Below, one piece after another: positions 17,188 through 25,685 of a stretch of 40,480 bases of DNA. Numbering within the stretch: position 1 is the stretch's first letter; each line of letters starts with the position of its first letter. Made by a program: the position numbers and the translations under genes. Below the pieces are notes generated by a model. The model was not told where the DNA came from. It made no database searches and saw only the letters and a list, made by a program, of their open reading frames with translations. The stretch comes from Shewanella marina JCM 15074 (lineage in GTDB: Bacteria > Pseudomonadota > Gammaproteobacteria > Enterobacterales > Shewanellaceae). The stretch covers positions 1 to 40,480 of the forward strand of contig NZ_BALM01000034.1 of NCBI RefSeq assembly GCF_000614975.1, in the 5' to 3' direction.

Positions 17188-17795
17188 TAGCGGGTCGCTA
17201 GAGTGATGATACTTTTGTCATGTAACCATTGTTCAATATTGATATCAATATTGGTTGGTAGCGTAAATAATCGGCAACTATATAGTAGGGGTTGCTGTTG
17301 TTCGTTTTTCAAATTAATGATTTTTTGATGTACATTATTTGCCTGTAATTCATTAGTGAGAGGCAGAAGTACATATAAACTTGTATCAATAATCTGGGTA
17401 CATAAGTCAGTATCTCGCAATTGATTCTTTATCTGGTGTTGAACGATTGATTTGGTAGAATCACTTATGTTTGTATTATTATTTAATATACAAACAAGTA
17501 AGACATGACTTAAATGGTGTCGAATTGCTAAATTATTTTGCCACACGATCAATCTACAAAAATCTTGAAAATTCAGATCAAAATGGTTCGGTTGATGTGC
17601 TATATCGGTATGATCCAGCATTTGTAAATCAGCAGTTTGCTGTGCCATTAATGCTGAGATGTCAGATATTTCATTCATAATATCAAGCACGTAGCTCGGT
17701 GGTTCGATGTTGTTCAAATTTTGCTTAACGCGATTGGACAATAACTTTAGCTTGTTCTCTATTTGTTGCTGTTTTTGTATTAAAGATAGTGACAT
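17187..17795 (-). CDS. Hypothetical protein, coiled coil plus degenerate GGDEF-like domain
   Basis: 202 residues. The first ~65 are coiled-coil-like (QKQQQIENKLKLLSNRVKQN). The C-terminal ~115 follow the pattern of a GGDEF domain: HHLSHVLLVCILNN matches the first core strand, and LRDTDLCTQIIDTSLYVLLP matches the stretch that holds the active loop (usually LR-x-TD ... GGDEF-x-x-LLP). The loop here is IIDTS, so it cannot make c-di-GMP. This reading rests on motif order only. A catalytically dead receptor or regulator is possible. There is no membrane segment. It converges with the methyltransferase gene and lies 117 bases downstream of the helicase gene on the same strand. Confidence 0.65.
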   Translation of the reverse strand: MSLSLIQKQQQIENKLKLLSNRVKQNLNNIEPPSYVLDIMNEISDISALMAQQTADLQMLDHTDIAHQPNHFDLNFQDFCRLIVWQNNLAIRHHLSHVLLVCILNNNTNISDSTKSIVQHQIKNQLRDTDLCTQIIDTSLYVLLPLTNELQANNVHQKIINLKNEQQQPLLYSCRLFTLPTNIDINIEQWLHDKSIITLATR

Positions 17796-17884
17796 GCGTA
17801 TACGCCCAACCTATATAAATTACATTAGTTTAATCTATATTAATCGTCACTCTAGGTCATTATTTTGTAGAAGATATAAAAATA

Positions 17885-17907
17885 AATATGCCTAATTAGG
17901 GCATATT
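17885..17907 (-). terminator. Terminator after the DEAD-box helicase gene
   Basis: AATATGCC and GGCATATT (17885-17892, 17900-17907) form an 8-bp stem. On the minus strand it is followed by a T-rich tract, and it begins 6 bases beyond the helicase stop. Confidence 0.75.
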
Positions 17908-17912
17908 ATAGT

Positions 17913-19139
17913 TTATTTTCTTTTTGATGCTTGTAGCGCTCGTTGTCTTGCTCTTTGTTTTTGAGCGCCTTTTTTATTTCGTCTTGGCGTTTCTTCAAAT
18001 AAACTTAAGTCAGGTTCAAAGCCTGGATACCACTGCTGCGGTAGGCGTTTATCGAGTAAAACCTCTAATGATTCTAATAAACGGGCATCATCATTACTAA
18101 AGAGTGTTATTGCTGTTCCTTTATTGCCAGCACGACCTGTACGGCCAATGCGGTGAATATAATCTTCACATACAAAAGGTAGCTCATAATTGATAACGTA
18201 ATTAAGCGCTTTAATATCAATGCCGCGTGCAGCCACGTCAGTTGCGACTAATGCTTGAATTTTGCCTTGTTTAAACTCATCGAGTAAAGATGCGCGTACT
18301 GCTTGAGAGTAATCGCTATGAAACGCTTTGGCATTGATTTGTGCCTGCTGCAATTGTTTTGCTATTTCATCTGCGCCTTGTTTAGTACGGCTAAAAATTA
18401 ATGTTTGCTCAATCGGTTTATGTTTAATTAAATGGGCAATAAGTGCAGATTTTTTATTGGTATCTACCGCATAAAAAAGTTGTTCAATATCTGCTGCTGC
18501 CGTATTACGTTGATCAACTTCAATCAATTTAGGTTGATTGAGTAAACGTTTACTTAAATTAAATAGTGTATCGTTAAATGTTGCTGAAAACAGGAGTGTT
18601 TGGCGCGCTTTAGGTAATAGTTTTAAGATGGCCTTAATTTCATCCATAAACCCCATATCAAGCATACGATCAGCCTCATCGAATACTAAATATTGTACGT
18701 GTTTTAAATTAATTACGCGGTGGCGCAAATGATCTAATAACCGTCCCGGAGTGGCGACAATGAGATCTACTCCCGTTTTTAAGCGGGTAACTTGAGCCGA
18801 AATACTGACACCGCCATAAACCATTGCCGTTTTAATTGGGGTATTAACACAGTAACTGGCAATATTGGCATGCACTTGTTCAGCCAGTTCTCGGGTCGGC
18901 ACCAAAATAAGTGCTTGGGGCTGTGGTTTGTCTTGTGGTGCTTGTTCAAGCAGATGATGCAGGATAGGCAAGCTAAATGCCGCTGTTTTACCTGTACCTG
19001 TTTGAGCGCCAGCCATTACATCATGATGCGCCAAAATTTCAGGAATAGTCTGCGCTTGAATAGGCGTCGGCGATTGATAGCCTAGCTGATTAATATTATC
19101 GAGTAGTTGCTGATTAAGCATTAAAGAAGAAAAGGTCAT
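17913..19139 (-). CDS. DEAD-box ATP-dependent RNA helicase (RhlE-like)
   Basis: 408 residues from the ATG at 19139; a GTG at 19151 is also in frame. All helicase motifs are seen in order: Q motif GYQSPTPIQ, Walker A AQTGTGKT, PTRELAEQ, TPGRL, DEAD, SAT, then ATDVAARGID and HRIGRTGRAG. The core is followed by a short basic tail (RRNKKGAQKQRARQRA), as in RhlE-type proteins. The enzyme unwinds short RNA duplexes, usually in ribosome assembly or RNA decay. A 12-bp inverted repeat lies just upstream of the start, and its inner arm contains the only plausible ribosome site (see the hairpin entry). The RhlE, SrmB and DbpA subfamilies are hard to tell apart here. Confidence 0.92.
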   Translation of the reverse strand: MTFSSLMLNQQLLDNINQLGYQSPTPIQAQTIPEILAHHDVMAGAQTGTGKTAAFSLPILHHLLEQAPQDKPQPQALILVPTRELAEQVHANIASYCVNTPIKTAMVYGGVSISAQVTRLKTGVDLIVATPGRLLDHLRHRVINLKHVQYLVFDEADRMLDMGFMDEIKAILKLLPKARQTLLFSATFNDTLFNLSKRLLNQPKLIEVDQRNTAAADIEQLFYAVDTNKKSALIAHLIKHKPIEQTLIFSRTKQGADEIAKQLQQAQINAKAFHSDYSQAVRASLLDEFKQGKIQALVATDVAARGIDIKALNYVINYELPFVCEDYIHRIGRTGRAGNKGTAITLFSNDDARLLESLEVLLDKRLPQQWYPGFEPDLSLFEETPRRNKKGAQKQRARQRALQASKRK

Positions 19140-19140
19140 A

Positions 19141-19171
19141 AAATCCACCACATCATTATTGTGGTGGATTT
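19141..19171 (-). promoter_or_regulatory. Perfect hairpin directly before the helicase start codon
   Basis: AAATCCACCACA (19141-19152) and TGTGGTGGATTT (19160-19171) pair perfectly over 12 bp. Read on the minus strand, the second arm ends one base before the ATG at 19139 and contains the GGTGGA sequence that would serve as ribosome site. It may act as a terminator for the upstream cytochrome b gene (a short T run follows), as a translation-blocking leader for the helicase, or both. Confidence 0.65.
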
Positions 19172-19193
19172 TAGCAGAATTATGGCGAGTTTT

Positions 19194-19925
19194 TTACTGT
19201 TTATCTTGCGGTGGTTTATTCAAAATCTTATTACCATTGATCATGGCACTGACTAAGCTGACTTTAGTTTTAATCTCTGTGCGCACCACAAAAAAGATAT
19301 GTAACACAATCATAAACATTAATAGATAGGCTGCCCATAGGTGGACTTTACCAAATGGTTTCTTAAATACTTTAAGTTGCTGCATCTGTTGTGGATTAAC
19401 GTGAGTTTTATCGTATGGTTGCAGCAGCGGTGCATTGGCTGGAGTATCAGCGACATAATGGCGTACTGCGTCACCAAATGGTGGATAATAAATATCGGTA
19501 CCTGCACGGACTAAGCCGGTAATCGCTAATGTGATCAATAATAGGTAGATGGCTAACATGGCAAGTTTTGCTAGAGGATTGTGACCTAGATATTGTGGCT
19601 CATCTCCAGTTTTACTTAATTGACGAAATTGTGCCAACTGTTTGAAATAGCCTTTTTGCGGCACAATTGCCCGCCATGAGGCAAAGCCTTTTCCAACGAC
19701 ACTCCAAACTAAACGTACAATTAAATTAATCACAAAAATATAACCAATAACAATATGCACGGCTTTAATTGCAATTTTTGCTGGGGTGCCACTGATCCCG
19801 AGTTCTGGCTTAAATAGCATAATTAAGCCAATAAAAATTAAGCTAATGACACTTAAAAAATTGATCCAATGGAAAATACGAGTAGGGCGATCCCATACTT
19901 TATAAGAGGTTAATAACGCAGACAT
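19194..19925 (-). CDS. Cytochrome b561-type membrane protein
   Basis: 243 residues with four hydrophobic helices, at about 20-40, 55-75, 120-145 and 190-215. Histidines lie where haem ligands of the bacterial cytochrome b561 / Ni,Fe-hydrogenase b-subunit group are expected: TRIFHWINF in helix 1, IKAVHIVIGY in helix 2, and GKVHLWAAYLL and MIVLHIFFV in the last helix. Such proteins pass electrons between the quinone pool and periplasmic partners such as c-type cytochromes or catechol-like reductases. The partner is not in the window. Upstream on the same strand is the broken arylsulfotransferase gene, 124 bases away with a hairpin in the gap; a functional link is only a guess. Confidence 0.87.
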   Translation of the reverse strand: MSALLTSYKVWDRPTRIFHWINFLSVISLIFIGLIMLFKPELGISGTPAKIAIKAVHIVIGYIFVINLIVRLVWSVVGKGFASWRAIVPQKGYFKQLAQFRQLSKTGDEPQYLGHNPLAKLAMLAIYLLLITLAITGLVRAGTDIYYPPFGDAVRHYVADTPANAPLLQPYDKTHVNPQQMQQLKVFKKPFGKVHLWAAYLLMFMIVLHIFFVVRTEIKTKVSLVSAMINGNKILNKPPQDKQ

Positions 19926-20004
19926 AAGCAGCTTACTAAATGAATTGTGCTGCTATTTTAGTAGGGATTAGTATTTTTAGCTATTGAGTTTTATCAGGTG
20001 AGGG

Positions 20005-20038
20005 AAAGCAGCAAACGCTTTATAAGCGATGCTGCTTT
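20005..20038. terminator. Hairpin between arylsulfotransferase and cytochrome b genes
   Basis: AAAGCAGCA (20005-20013) and TGCTGCTTT (20030-20038) form a 9-bp stem, and an inner CGCTT/AAGCG pair continues it. The T run is poor in both directions, so this is an uncertain terminator or transcript-end structure, 11 bases after the arylsulfotransferase stop. Confidence 0.45.
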
Positions 20039-20049
20039 AATCTGTTTAC

Positions 20050-21818
20050 TTAAAAGGCAGGTTTTATGGTAATTGCACGATATCCGACGCCACCAATACG
20101 GTTGGAGTCGATATCAATATCAACAGCAGGCGTGGTGCTGCCGTGTTTCATCTCGACTAGATTTGATTTAACAATCCCTGCGCCTTCCGTATCTTTTGGA
20201 TTACCTAGGCCACCACCAACACCGAAAATCATTGATGACGCTGAATACACCATCATTGAATCTTTATCATCTTGGTATTCGACGATAGAGGTAATGGGTG
20301 AATACCACTGCCAGCCTAAATCTTTACCAAATTCCCACTCTTGGCTAACCGTCAAATCTTGTTCGTTAATCTTATATTCAACTGCTCGGCTGTATTTCTC
20401 GTTACCAAACATCGGTTGGCGGTTCGCTCGGCCATCACCGTTATCAAATACAGATAAGGTGCCTTTGGGCGTTAAATAGGCGGTGTGCTGAGTCCAAGTC
20501 CAATCAAATCCACCTGAGCAACTACCGTTATAGCAATTTAATTTATTGCCCTGACTGTCTGTTGGGGTAAGCACTTTTTTAGCCAGTTCACCCTTCCAGC
20601 CTCGGGGATCAGATAGAATCCATTTTACTTGGTTATCACGACCTATTTTTATTACCGCTGACTGGTGGCGCGAGCTGATGATGATACTGTCATCTTTAGC
20701 ATCATATTCGATTGAGTTCACATGTGCCCAGTTACGACCCGCACCAACGCCAGGAATATCACCATAAGGCGCATTTTCTAAATCTTCTGCAGTCATCTGC
20801 TTACCGGCGGCGTCTAAATTCACATTTAAACATACTGCGCCCATATCAAGCGCTTTTAGGGTGATATCGCGGTGATTGTCTAAAATTGTATTTAAGTCCC
20901 ATACATGGACCACATCACCATTTGGATCAACTTCAATAATATGGTCACGGATCGTATTTACTTTTTTACCGTTGGGCAGTAAATAATCCTTTTTAGCTAC
21001 ACGTAGTAGGTAGTTACCGTTTGGCATTTGTTGGATTTCGTGAGAAAAGTCAATAAAGTTGCCCGGTAACGGTTTATCAAAAACGGTACGGCCAAGTAGA
21101 TCCATCTTGTAATATGATTGACCTTGGCCAAAGATCAGTTTGCCATCATTAACTTGATGGAGTCCCATTAAATAACCGGTTTTATAGTAGTTATTTGGGT
21201 CATGAATATCAGTATCTAAATACCAACGGATCTCTCCTTGAGTATCTATGGCAAATACTTGCGGAGTTGCATCCCAAGCTAATGAGCCGGTGCGCTTGGG
21301 TTATTGTGCGCCATTTTGGCGTCAGCAGCAGTCGGACCTGAAAAGTTGACTAAATAGAGTCTATCTTTAAAAGCTTCATCAACTTTATTGACTTTAACGA
21401 TAGGCGCTTTAGCCCATTGAGTATCACCGCTTGAGCCAAAATCAACATCATTGGTCCAAATACTATAAGTATGTGAAAGTGCTTTACCGTCAAGTTGGTA
21501 ATTAACTGTGACTTTATTGGCGTAAGCTGGGTATAGGCCAAATACAGGAATACCGCCATAAGTGGCAATCGTGCTGTTTTTTACCGGGTAATTAATATCC
21601 ACGCCATTGTTATCTTTACCCTGTACTGTCACCGTTACATTTTTAATGTTTTTACCTGCATCATCAATTACAGCGGTAAGTGGTGCATAGCCAAATGGAT
21701 TGACTTCAACGACACCGAGCGGACCACTTGAATGAACTTTTAATCCTTCAGGCCCTGCTGCTAAAGCAGAAAACGCAAGTGTTGAACATAGCGCAATGGC
21801 TACAGTAGAAAGTCTCAT
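20050..21818 (-). pseudogene. assT: Periplasmic arylsulfotransferase, broken by one frameshift
   Basis: The ATG at 21818 has GAGG 6-7 bases upstream and is followed by a signal peptide ending FSALA. The first frame runs to about residue 175, then stops after the GGG run at 21298-21300. The next frame carries KRTGSLAWDATPQVFAID and continues to the true C-terminus. Adding one base gives about 589 residues, the usual ASST length. The catalytic histidines and arginine of the AssT propeller are recognisable: FSHEIQQMPNGN, WAHVNSIEYD, SSRHQSA and WTQHTAYL. The cysteine pair NCYNGSC fits the disulfide that DsbL forms in E. coli AssT. The enzyme moves sulfate between phenolic compounds without PAPS. 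The dsbL and dsbI genes, often found with assT, are not seen here. Confidence 0.9.
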
Positions 21819-22057
21819 AGATAACCTCAAAATCACTAAATTGCGCTTACTGTATGGATTTTTAAAATAAACAGTTAGGAGCTACCTCACATTATTAATG
21901 ACAGGTAATTAAGTAAATTCTCAATCTGAGATCATGAGCTAATTCTGTTAATTCTGAGCTTATGCGATGGAACTTTTTAGCTGTAAAAAGATGCAGGATA
22001 TTAATGGTTATACGGTATACTGCGCCATTATTTTCGATAGGACATAGCATAGTAAAG

Positions 22058-22666
22058 ATGTTAGCTAATTCAGTAGTAGTGCTCGATTTTGAAACCACCG
22101 GATTATCGCCAATGCAGGGTGATCGTGCCATTGAAATTGGTGCGGTGAAAATTGTTGATGGTCAATGTATTGATACTTATCAGCAGTTGATGTATCCCGG
22201 TCGCCGTGTTAGTAGTTTTATTGAGCAATATACGGGGATTAACAATCAAATGTTAGCGAATGCGGCGCCATGTAGTGTGGTGATGGATGAATTTGCTGAT
22301 TTTATTGGTGGCTGTAACCTAGTGGCTCATAATGCCTCATTTGATAAGCGCTTTTTAGATGCTGAATTTGACCGTATTGGTCGCAGTTATACGGGCGAGT
22401 TTGCTTGCTCATTACTATTAGCGCGGCGATTATATCAAACCATTCCAAGTCATAAATTAGGCGCCTTAGTGGATTATAAGCAGATTGCTACTGATGGTGT
22501 ATTTCACCGCGCTTTAGCGGATGCACAAATGACAGCTGATTTATGGTTAGCTATGTTGGCCGATATTGAGCAAGATTATCAGCGTAATATGCCTACTTTT
22601 AAACTCATTCAAAAATTATGTAAAACACCCAAAGCGGGTATCAGTAAATTACTATCAGCTCGATAA
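22058..22666 (+). CDS. DEDDh 3'-5' exonuclease (DnaQ/RNase T superfamily)
   Basis: 202 residues from the ATG at 22058. A longer frame exists from 21962, but homology-like sequence begins only with MLANSVVVLDFETTG. The three exonuclease motifs are complete: LDFETTGLSP (Asp, Glu), HNASFD (Asp) and HRALADAQMTADL (His, Asp of the DEDDh type). This is a two-metal nuclease that removes nucleotides from 3' ends of DNA or RNA. It resembles stand-alone DnaQ-like proteins such as ExoX or PolC-type epsilon, without a second domain. The ribosome site is weak. A transcription partner is not obvious; the next gene is 78 bases downstream. Confidence 0.9.
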   Translation: MLANSVVVLDFETTGLSPMQGDRAIEIGAVKIVDGQCIDTYQQLMYPGRRVSSFIEQYTGINNQMLANAAPCSVVMDEFADFIGGCNLVAHNASFDKRFLDAEFDRIGRSYTGEFACSLLLARRLYQTIPSHKLGALVDYKQIATDGVFHRALADAQMTADLWLAMLADIEQDYQRNMPTFKLIQKLCKTPKAGISKLLSAR

Positions 22667-22744
22667 GTATATTTGCTTACATTTTAAGCGTTGAATAAAA
22701 TCAAACGTAGATTAGCTTGTTCTAAATAAAAGAGGAGCTAATCT

Positions 22745-23725
22745 ATGCGCGTAACATTAATTCTATCACTATGTTTGTTATTCAGTTCATCAACGAGTTA
22801 TGCCGTAGAGGCACTAACTAAAGCCCAAGCCGAAGAGTTATTTCAGCAACAGCAATTTGATAAATTAATTGATGCCATTAACATCAATATGACCGCTGAT
22901 GTATACCGATTCAAATTGCTCTCACTCGTGTCGAAAGAGCAAGAAGATGAGGCTGAACAGGCTTATCAAGCTTATATTAATAAGCACACAACTAATGCCA
23001 AGGCGTATGTCATTGGCGGTCAAATGTATGGCAAGATTGCAAGCCAAGCTTCAATTTTTTCAGCTTTAGGTTATGCAGAAGATTCGTTAGCGCAGTTTGA
23101 AAAAGCCTATCAACTTGCACCTAAAAATCCTAAAATTGCGAGTGGATTATTCCAATTTTATAATAATGCCCCTGATATTGCTGGTGGCGATAGCGACAAA
23201 GCTCTGCAATTAGCTCATGAAATTATTGCATTAGATGAAGATATCGGGCAGCAAGCCTTGCTCAGTTATTATGCCGCCGAAGAGATGGATGCCGAGTTTA
23301 AACAGCAGTTACAACTTGTACATAAATTGAGTCCAAATGATCCCAACATTAATTTAATTGCTGCGCGTTATGCTGATGATGATCATAAGCAAGCTCTGCA
23401 AGCATTATTACCTGCGCTTAAATATCAAGTTGAAACGCCTGAGCAACAACAAGCATTACAAAACGTGCGTTACCAAATTGCTAAGCATACTGTCAAAGGT
23501 GAACTTGATTATGCGCAAGCCATTGCCGTATTAACTGATTATATGCAAGCGCCTTTGCCTAAGCATGCAGATTGGGCCGAATTGCGAATGGCGCAGCTAT
23601 TGTATGCACAAGGAGAATATGCTGCCGCTAAACCATGGGCGCAAAAAGCATTGGATAGCGAAGAAAAAAGGGTGAATAAACCCGCTAAAAAACTATTGAA
23701 AAAGATAAACAAGAAATTGAAATAG
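22745..23725 (+). CDS. Exported TPR-like protein, unknown function
   Basis: 326 residues; AGAGGAG precedes the ATG. The first ~20 residues form a signal peptide (MRVTLILSLCLLFSSSTSYA), so the protein is periplasmic. The rest is alpha-helical, with TPR-like pairs: SLAQFEKAYQLAPKNPKIAS, ALQLAHEIIALDEDIGQQAL and, near the end, AQLLYAQGEYAAAKPWAQKA. The tail is very basic (KKLLKKINKKLK). TPR proteins mediate protein-protein contacts; the partner is unknown. A long palindromic terminator separates it from the convergent lipoprotein gene. Confidence 0.82.
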   Translation: MRVTLILSLCLLFSSSTSYAVEALTKAQAEELFQQQQFDKLIDAININMTADVYRFKLLSLVSKEQEDEAEQAYQAYINKHTTNAKAYVIGGQMYGKIASQASIFSALGYAEDSLAQFEKAYQLAPKNPKIASGLFQFYNNAPDIAGGDSDKALQLAHEIIALDEDIGQQALLSYYAAEEMDAEFKQQLQLVHKLSPNDPNINLIAARYADDDHKQALQALLPALKYQVETPEQQQALQNVRYQIAKHTVKGELDYAQAIAVLTDYMQAPLPKHADWAELRMAQLLYAQGEYAAAKPWAQKALDSEEKRVNKPAKKLLKKINKKLK

Positions 23726-23754
23726 ATTAATTAAAACATTGACTCAGTTGCAGT

Positions 23755-23796
23755 AAATAAATGCTCAGCTCAATTAATGGAGCTGAGCATTTATTT
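23755..23796. terminator. Bidirectional terminator between convergent genes
   Basis: AAATAAATGCTCAGCTC (23755-23771) and GAGCTGAGCATTTATTT (23780-23796) form a perfect 17-bp stem with an 8-base loop. A/T-rich outer arms on both sides give a T-rich tail in either direction, between stops at 23725 (+) and 23807 (-). Confidence 0.92.
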
Positions 23797-23806
23797 GTGA
23801 ATGATA

Positions 23807-25129
23807 TTAATCAATATTTCCTATCCAAAATTGTTGATCCCAATATTTGTAATTACTGAAATCACCATGATTTTGTGGTGTACCATCTTTAATACCAAAT
23901 TGAGTGAGATGCACTCGTTTGCGTATATCATCAGTTTTAAAGGTTTGGCTGGCTGAACGTACCATATTAAACCAAAATCCTGCGGTGCGATCTTGGAATG
24001 AGTTAGTATTACCTAAGGTTTGATCGATCCAGATAAGCAGGGAGCCTCGGGGAACAAAATCATAATAGGTATTCTCACTAATATCACGATAAGGATTTAA
24101 ACTTAAGCCATAAAAGTTGGCTGTTTTGTTATGTTCTAAATAAGGTGCAACTACATATTCTAAATCTTTAATTCGGCAAGCTGCAGCCATATAAACAATA
24201 TTTTGAAAATTTACATCTGGGTATTTTGCAATAATATTATTAGCGACAATGCTGCCCATACTATGGCCAATAATATCTATGCTTGAATGGTTAAATTCTT
24301 GACTAAAGCGATTGAGAAAGAGTGTGACGGCAGTGTCCGATTCAGGATTGTTATGACCATCAAATCCTGAATCTTTAGTTAACACTAAATCGGTTCTGCG
24401 TAACATGGAATCCCAAGCACCCGTGCCTAAACCGTCCACAAATGGCGCGGTGACTAATTTAAATGGATTCCATACCGTTGCCCAATCACCCAAACTATGG
24501 CCTGTATCATTGGGGTTATTATGAATAATAAATCCCTGCTTTTTTAGATTAATTAATGCAGTATCAGATGCCTTTTCCTCTTTGGTGTATTTATTAATAC
24601 GGACTGAGTTTTGACTAAATAACACATTATAAGTTGAGGCAGGTAATCTAGCGACAGAGCGTAAGGCATCTTCTAAAAAGACAAACGGGGATGATAATGG
24701 ACCTAAGATGGGGGCTTCTTCACCACGGCGTAAATAGAATAAATGGTCACCATAATTAGTGAAAGGGCCTGAGTTCCATGAGATAAACAGTGGATACTTA
24801 CCTGCATCAAGCATTTCTTGCTTAACACGTTCTAATCGACTGGTTGCCGATTCAAAGGTATTTAAGCCTCCGTGAATGAATATGGTTAAATTTAAATCAG
24901 GTCGTTGTAGTTGCTTTTGTTTAAAATTGAGTAAGATGCGATTGACGTAATTACTGTCATTAGTCACTATCTGTTTTGAGGCGGGATTAAGTAAATTACC
25001 ATGTTCATCAATATAAAGTTGATATAATTTACTCTGTTCAATTTGTTGTTGCTGTTGATTATTCAGTTGTGAGCTACAGCCATTTAGTCCAACCAATATT
25101 CCAAGCAATATCATTAGCCAAATTTTCAT
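23807..25129 (-). CDS. Lipoprotein with alpha/beta-hydrolase fold
   Basis: 440 residues with a lipoprotein signal (lipobox LNGC, Cys18) followed by a Q/N-rich linker. The hydrolase core shows IFIHGGLN (oxyanion-hole HGG, 86-88) and the nucleophile elbow IIGHSMGSIV (Ser290). The acid and final histidine are not certain; a late DFVPRGSLLIW and GTPQNHGDFSNY region could hold the catalytic histidine. This points to a membrane-anchored serine esterase or lipase of unknown substrate. AGGA lies about 8 bases before the ATG. The GGCT-like gene lies upstream on the same strand with an 87-base gap. Confidence 0.85.
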   Translation of the reverse strand: MKIWLMILLGILVGLNGCSSQLNNQQQQQIEQSKLYQLYIDEHGNLLNPASKQIVTNDSNYVNRILLNFKQKQLQRPDLNLTIFIHGGLNTFESATSRLERVKQEMLDAGKYPLFISWNSGPFTNYGDHLFYLRRGEEAPILGPLSSPFVFLEDALRSVARLPASTYNVLFSQNSVRINKYTKEEKASDTALINLKKQGFIIHNNPNDTGHSLGDWATVWNPFKLVTAPFVDGLGTGAWDSMLRRTDLVLTKDSGFDGHNNPESDTAVTLFLNRFSQEFNHSSIDIIGHSMGSIVANNIIAKYPDVNFQNIVYMAAACRIKDLEYVVAPYLEHNKTANFYGLSLNPYRDISENTYYDFVPRGSLLIWIDQTLGNTNSFQDRTAGFWFNMVRSASQTFKTDDIRKRVHLTQFGIKDGTPQNHGDFSNYKYWDQQFWIGNID

Positions 25130-25216
25130 ATGAACGTCCTGTTGATTTCCATTTAACTAGAAACCAGTGTAGTTCATTAATACTTAAGCGTTAGCAAATG
25201 TTAAAAATAATCCTCA

Positions 25217-25549
25217 TTATGGGGAACAATAGATCCAAGCTGAGCGACCAGATTGTAACACCACTTTGGTGCGTTGATAGTCGCTGACTTCATATTGGTC
25301 AGATTGTAATAACTCATCAGGCATCAGCTCAAAACAGATGCCATAGACAATATCATTAGGATTAGCACTGAGTTTCAGGATCGGGTGGATATCTGTTCCA
25401 CTTGAAGCTATTACTTTTTTATCAGTTATTTTCAGTTTTGCAATCTCATAGCCTTTTAATACATCAGCTTTGCCAGTTAGCTGACGCCCAAAGGTGTCTT
25501 GCTGCACTTGTTCCATTTGTAATGTGCCATATGAGAACAAATTTTCCAT
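25217..25549 (-). CDS. Gamma-glutamylcyclotransferase-like (GGCT/AIG2) protein
   Basis: 110 residues with the family start motif LFSYGTLQ (residues 4-11), which binds the gamma-glutamyl group, then the late VYGICFELMPDELLQSDQYE, where a glutamate of the fold is expected. The length fits single-domain GGCT-like proteins such as YtfP. AAGGA lies 6 bases before the ATG. These enzymes release 5-oxoproline from gamma-glutamyl amines; the exact substrate cannot be told. It is divergent from the formate dehydrogenase genes. Confidence 0.85.
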   Translation of the reverse strand: MENLFSYGTLQMEQVQQDTFGRQLTGKADVLKGYEIAKLKITDKKVIASSGTDIHPILKLSANPNDIVYGICFELMPDELLQSDQYEVSDYQRTKVVLQSGRSAWIYCSP

Positions 25550-25685
25550 ATCAAATCCTTGTTAAAAATCAAATGACCCAAATGGCTAAATGTGGTCGTT
25601 AATTGACTATTTTTAATTTGTAAACTAATTGTAAAATCATTAAGTTAAAGATTAAAGCATTTATTGCAATTAGTTGAGGTGGTCA

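Noticed and set aside
21962..22057. N-terminal extension of the exonuclease
   Set aside because: The family pattern starts at LANSVVVLDFETTG, and the extra residues look like translated promoter sequence.
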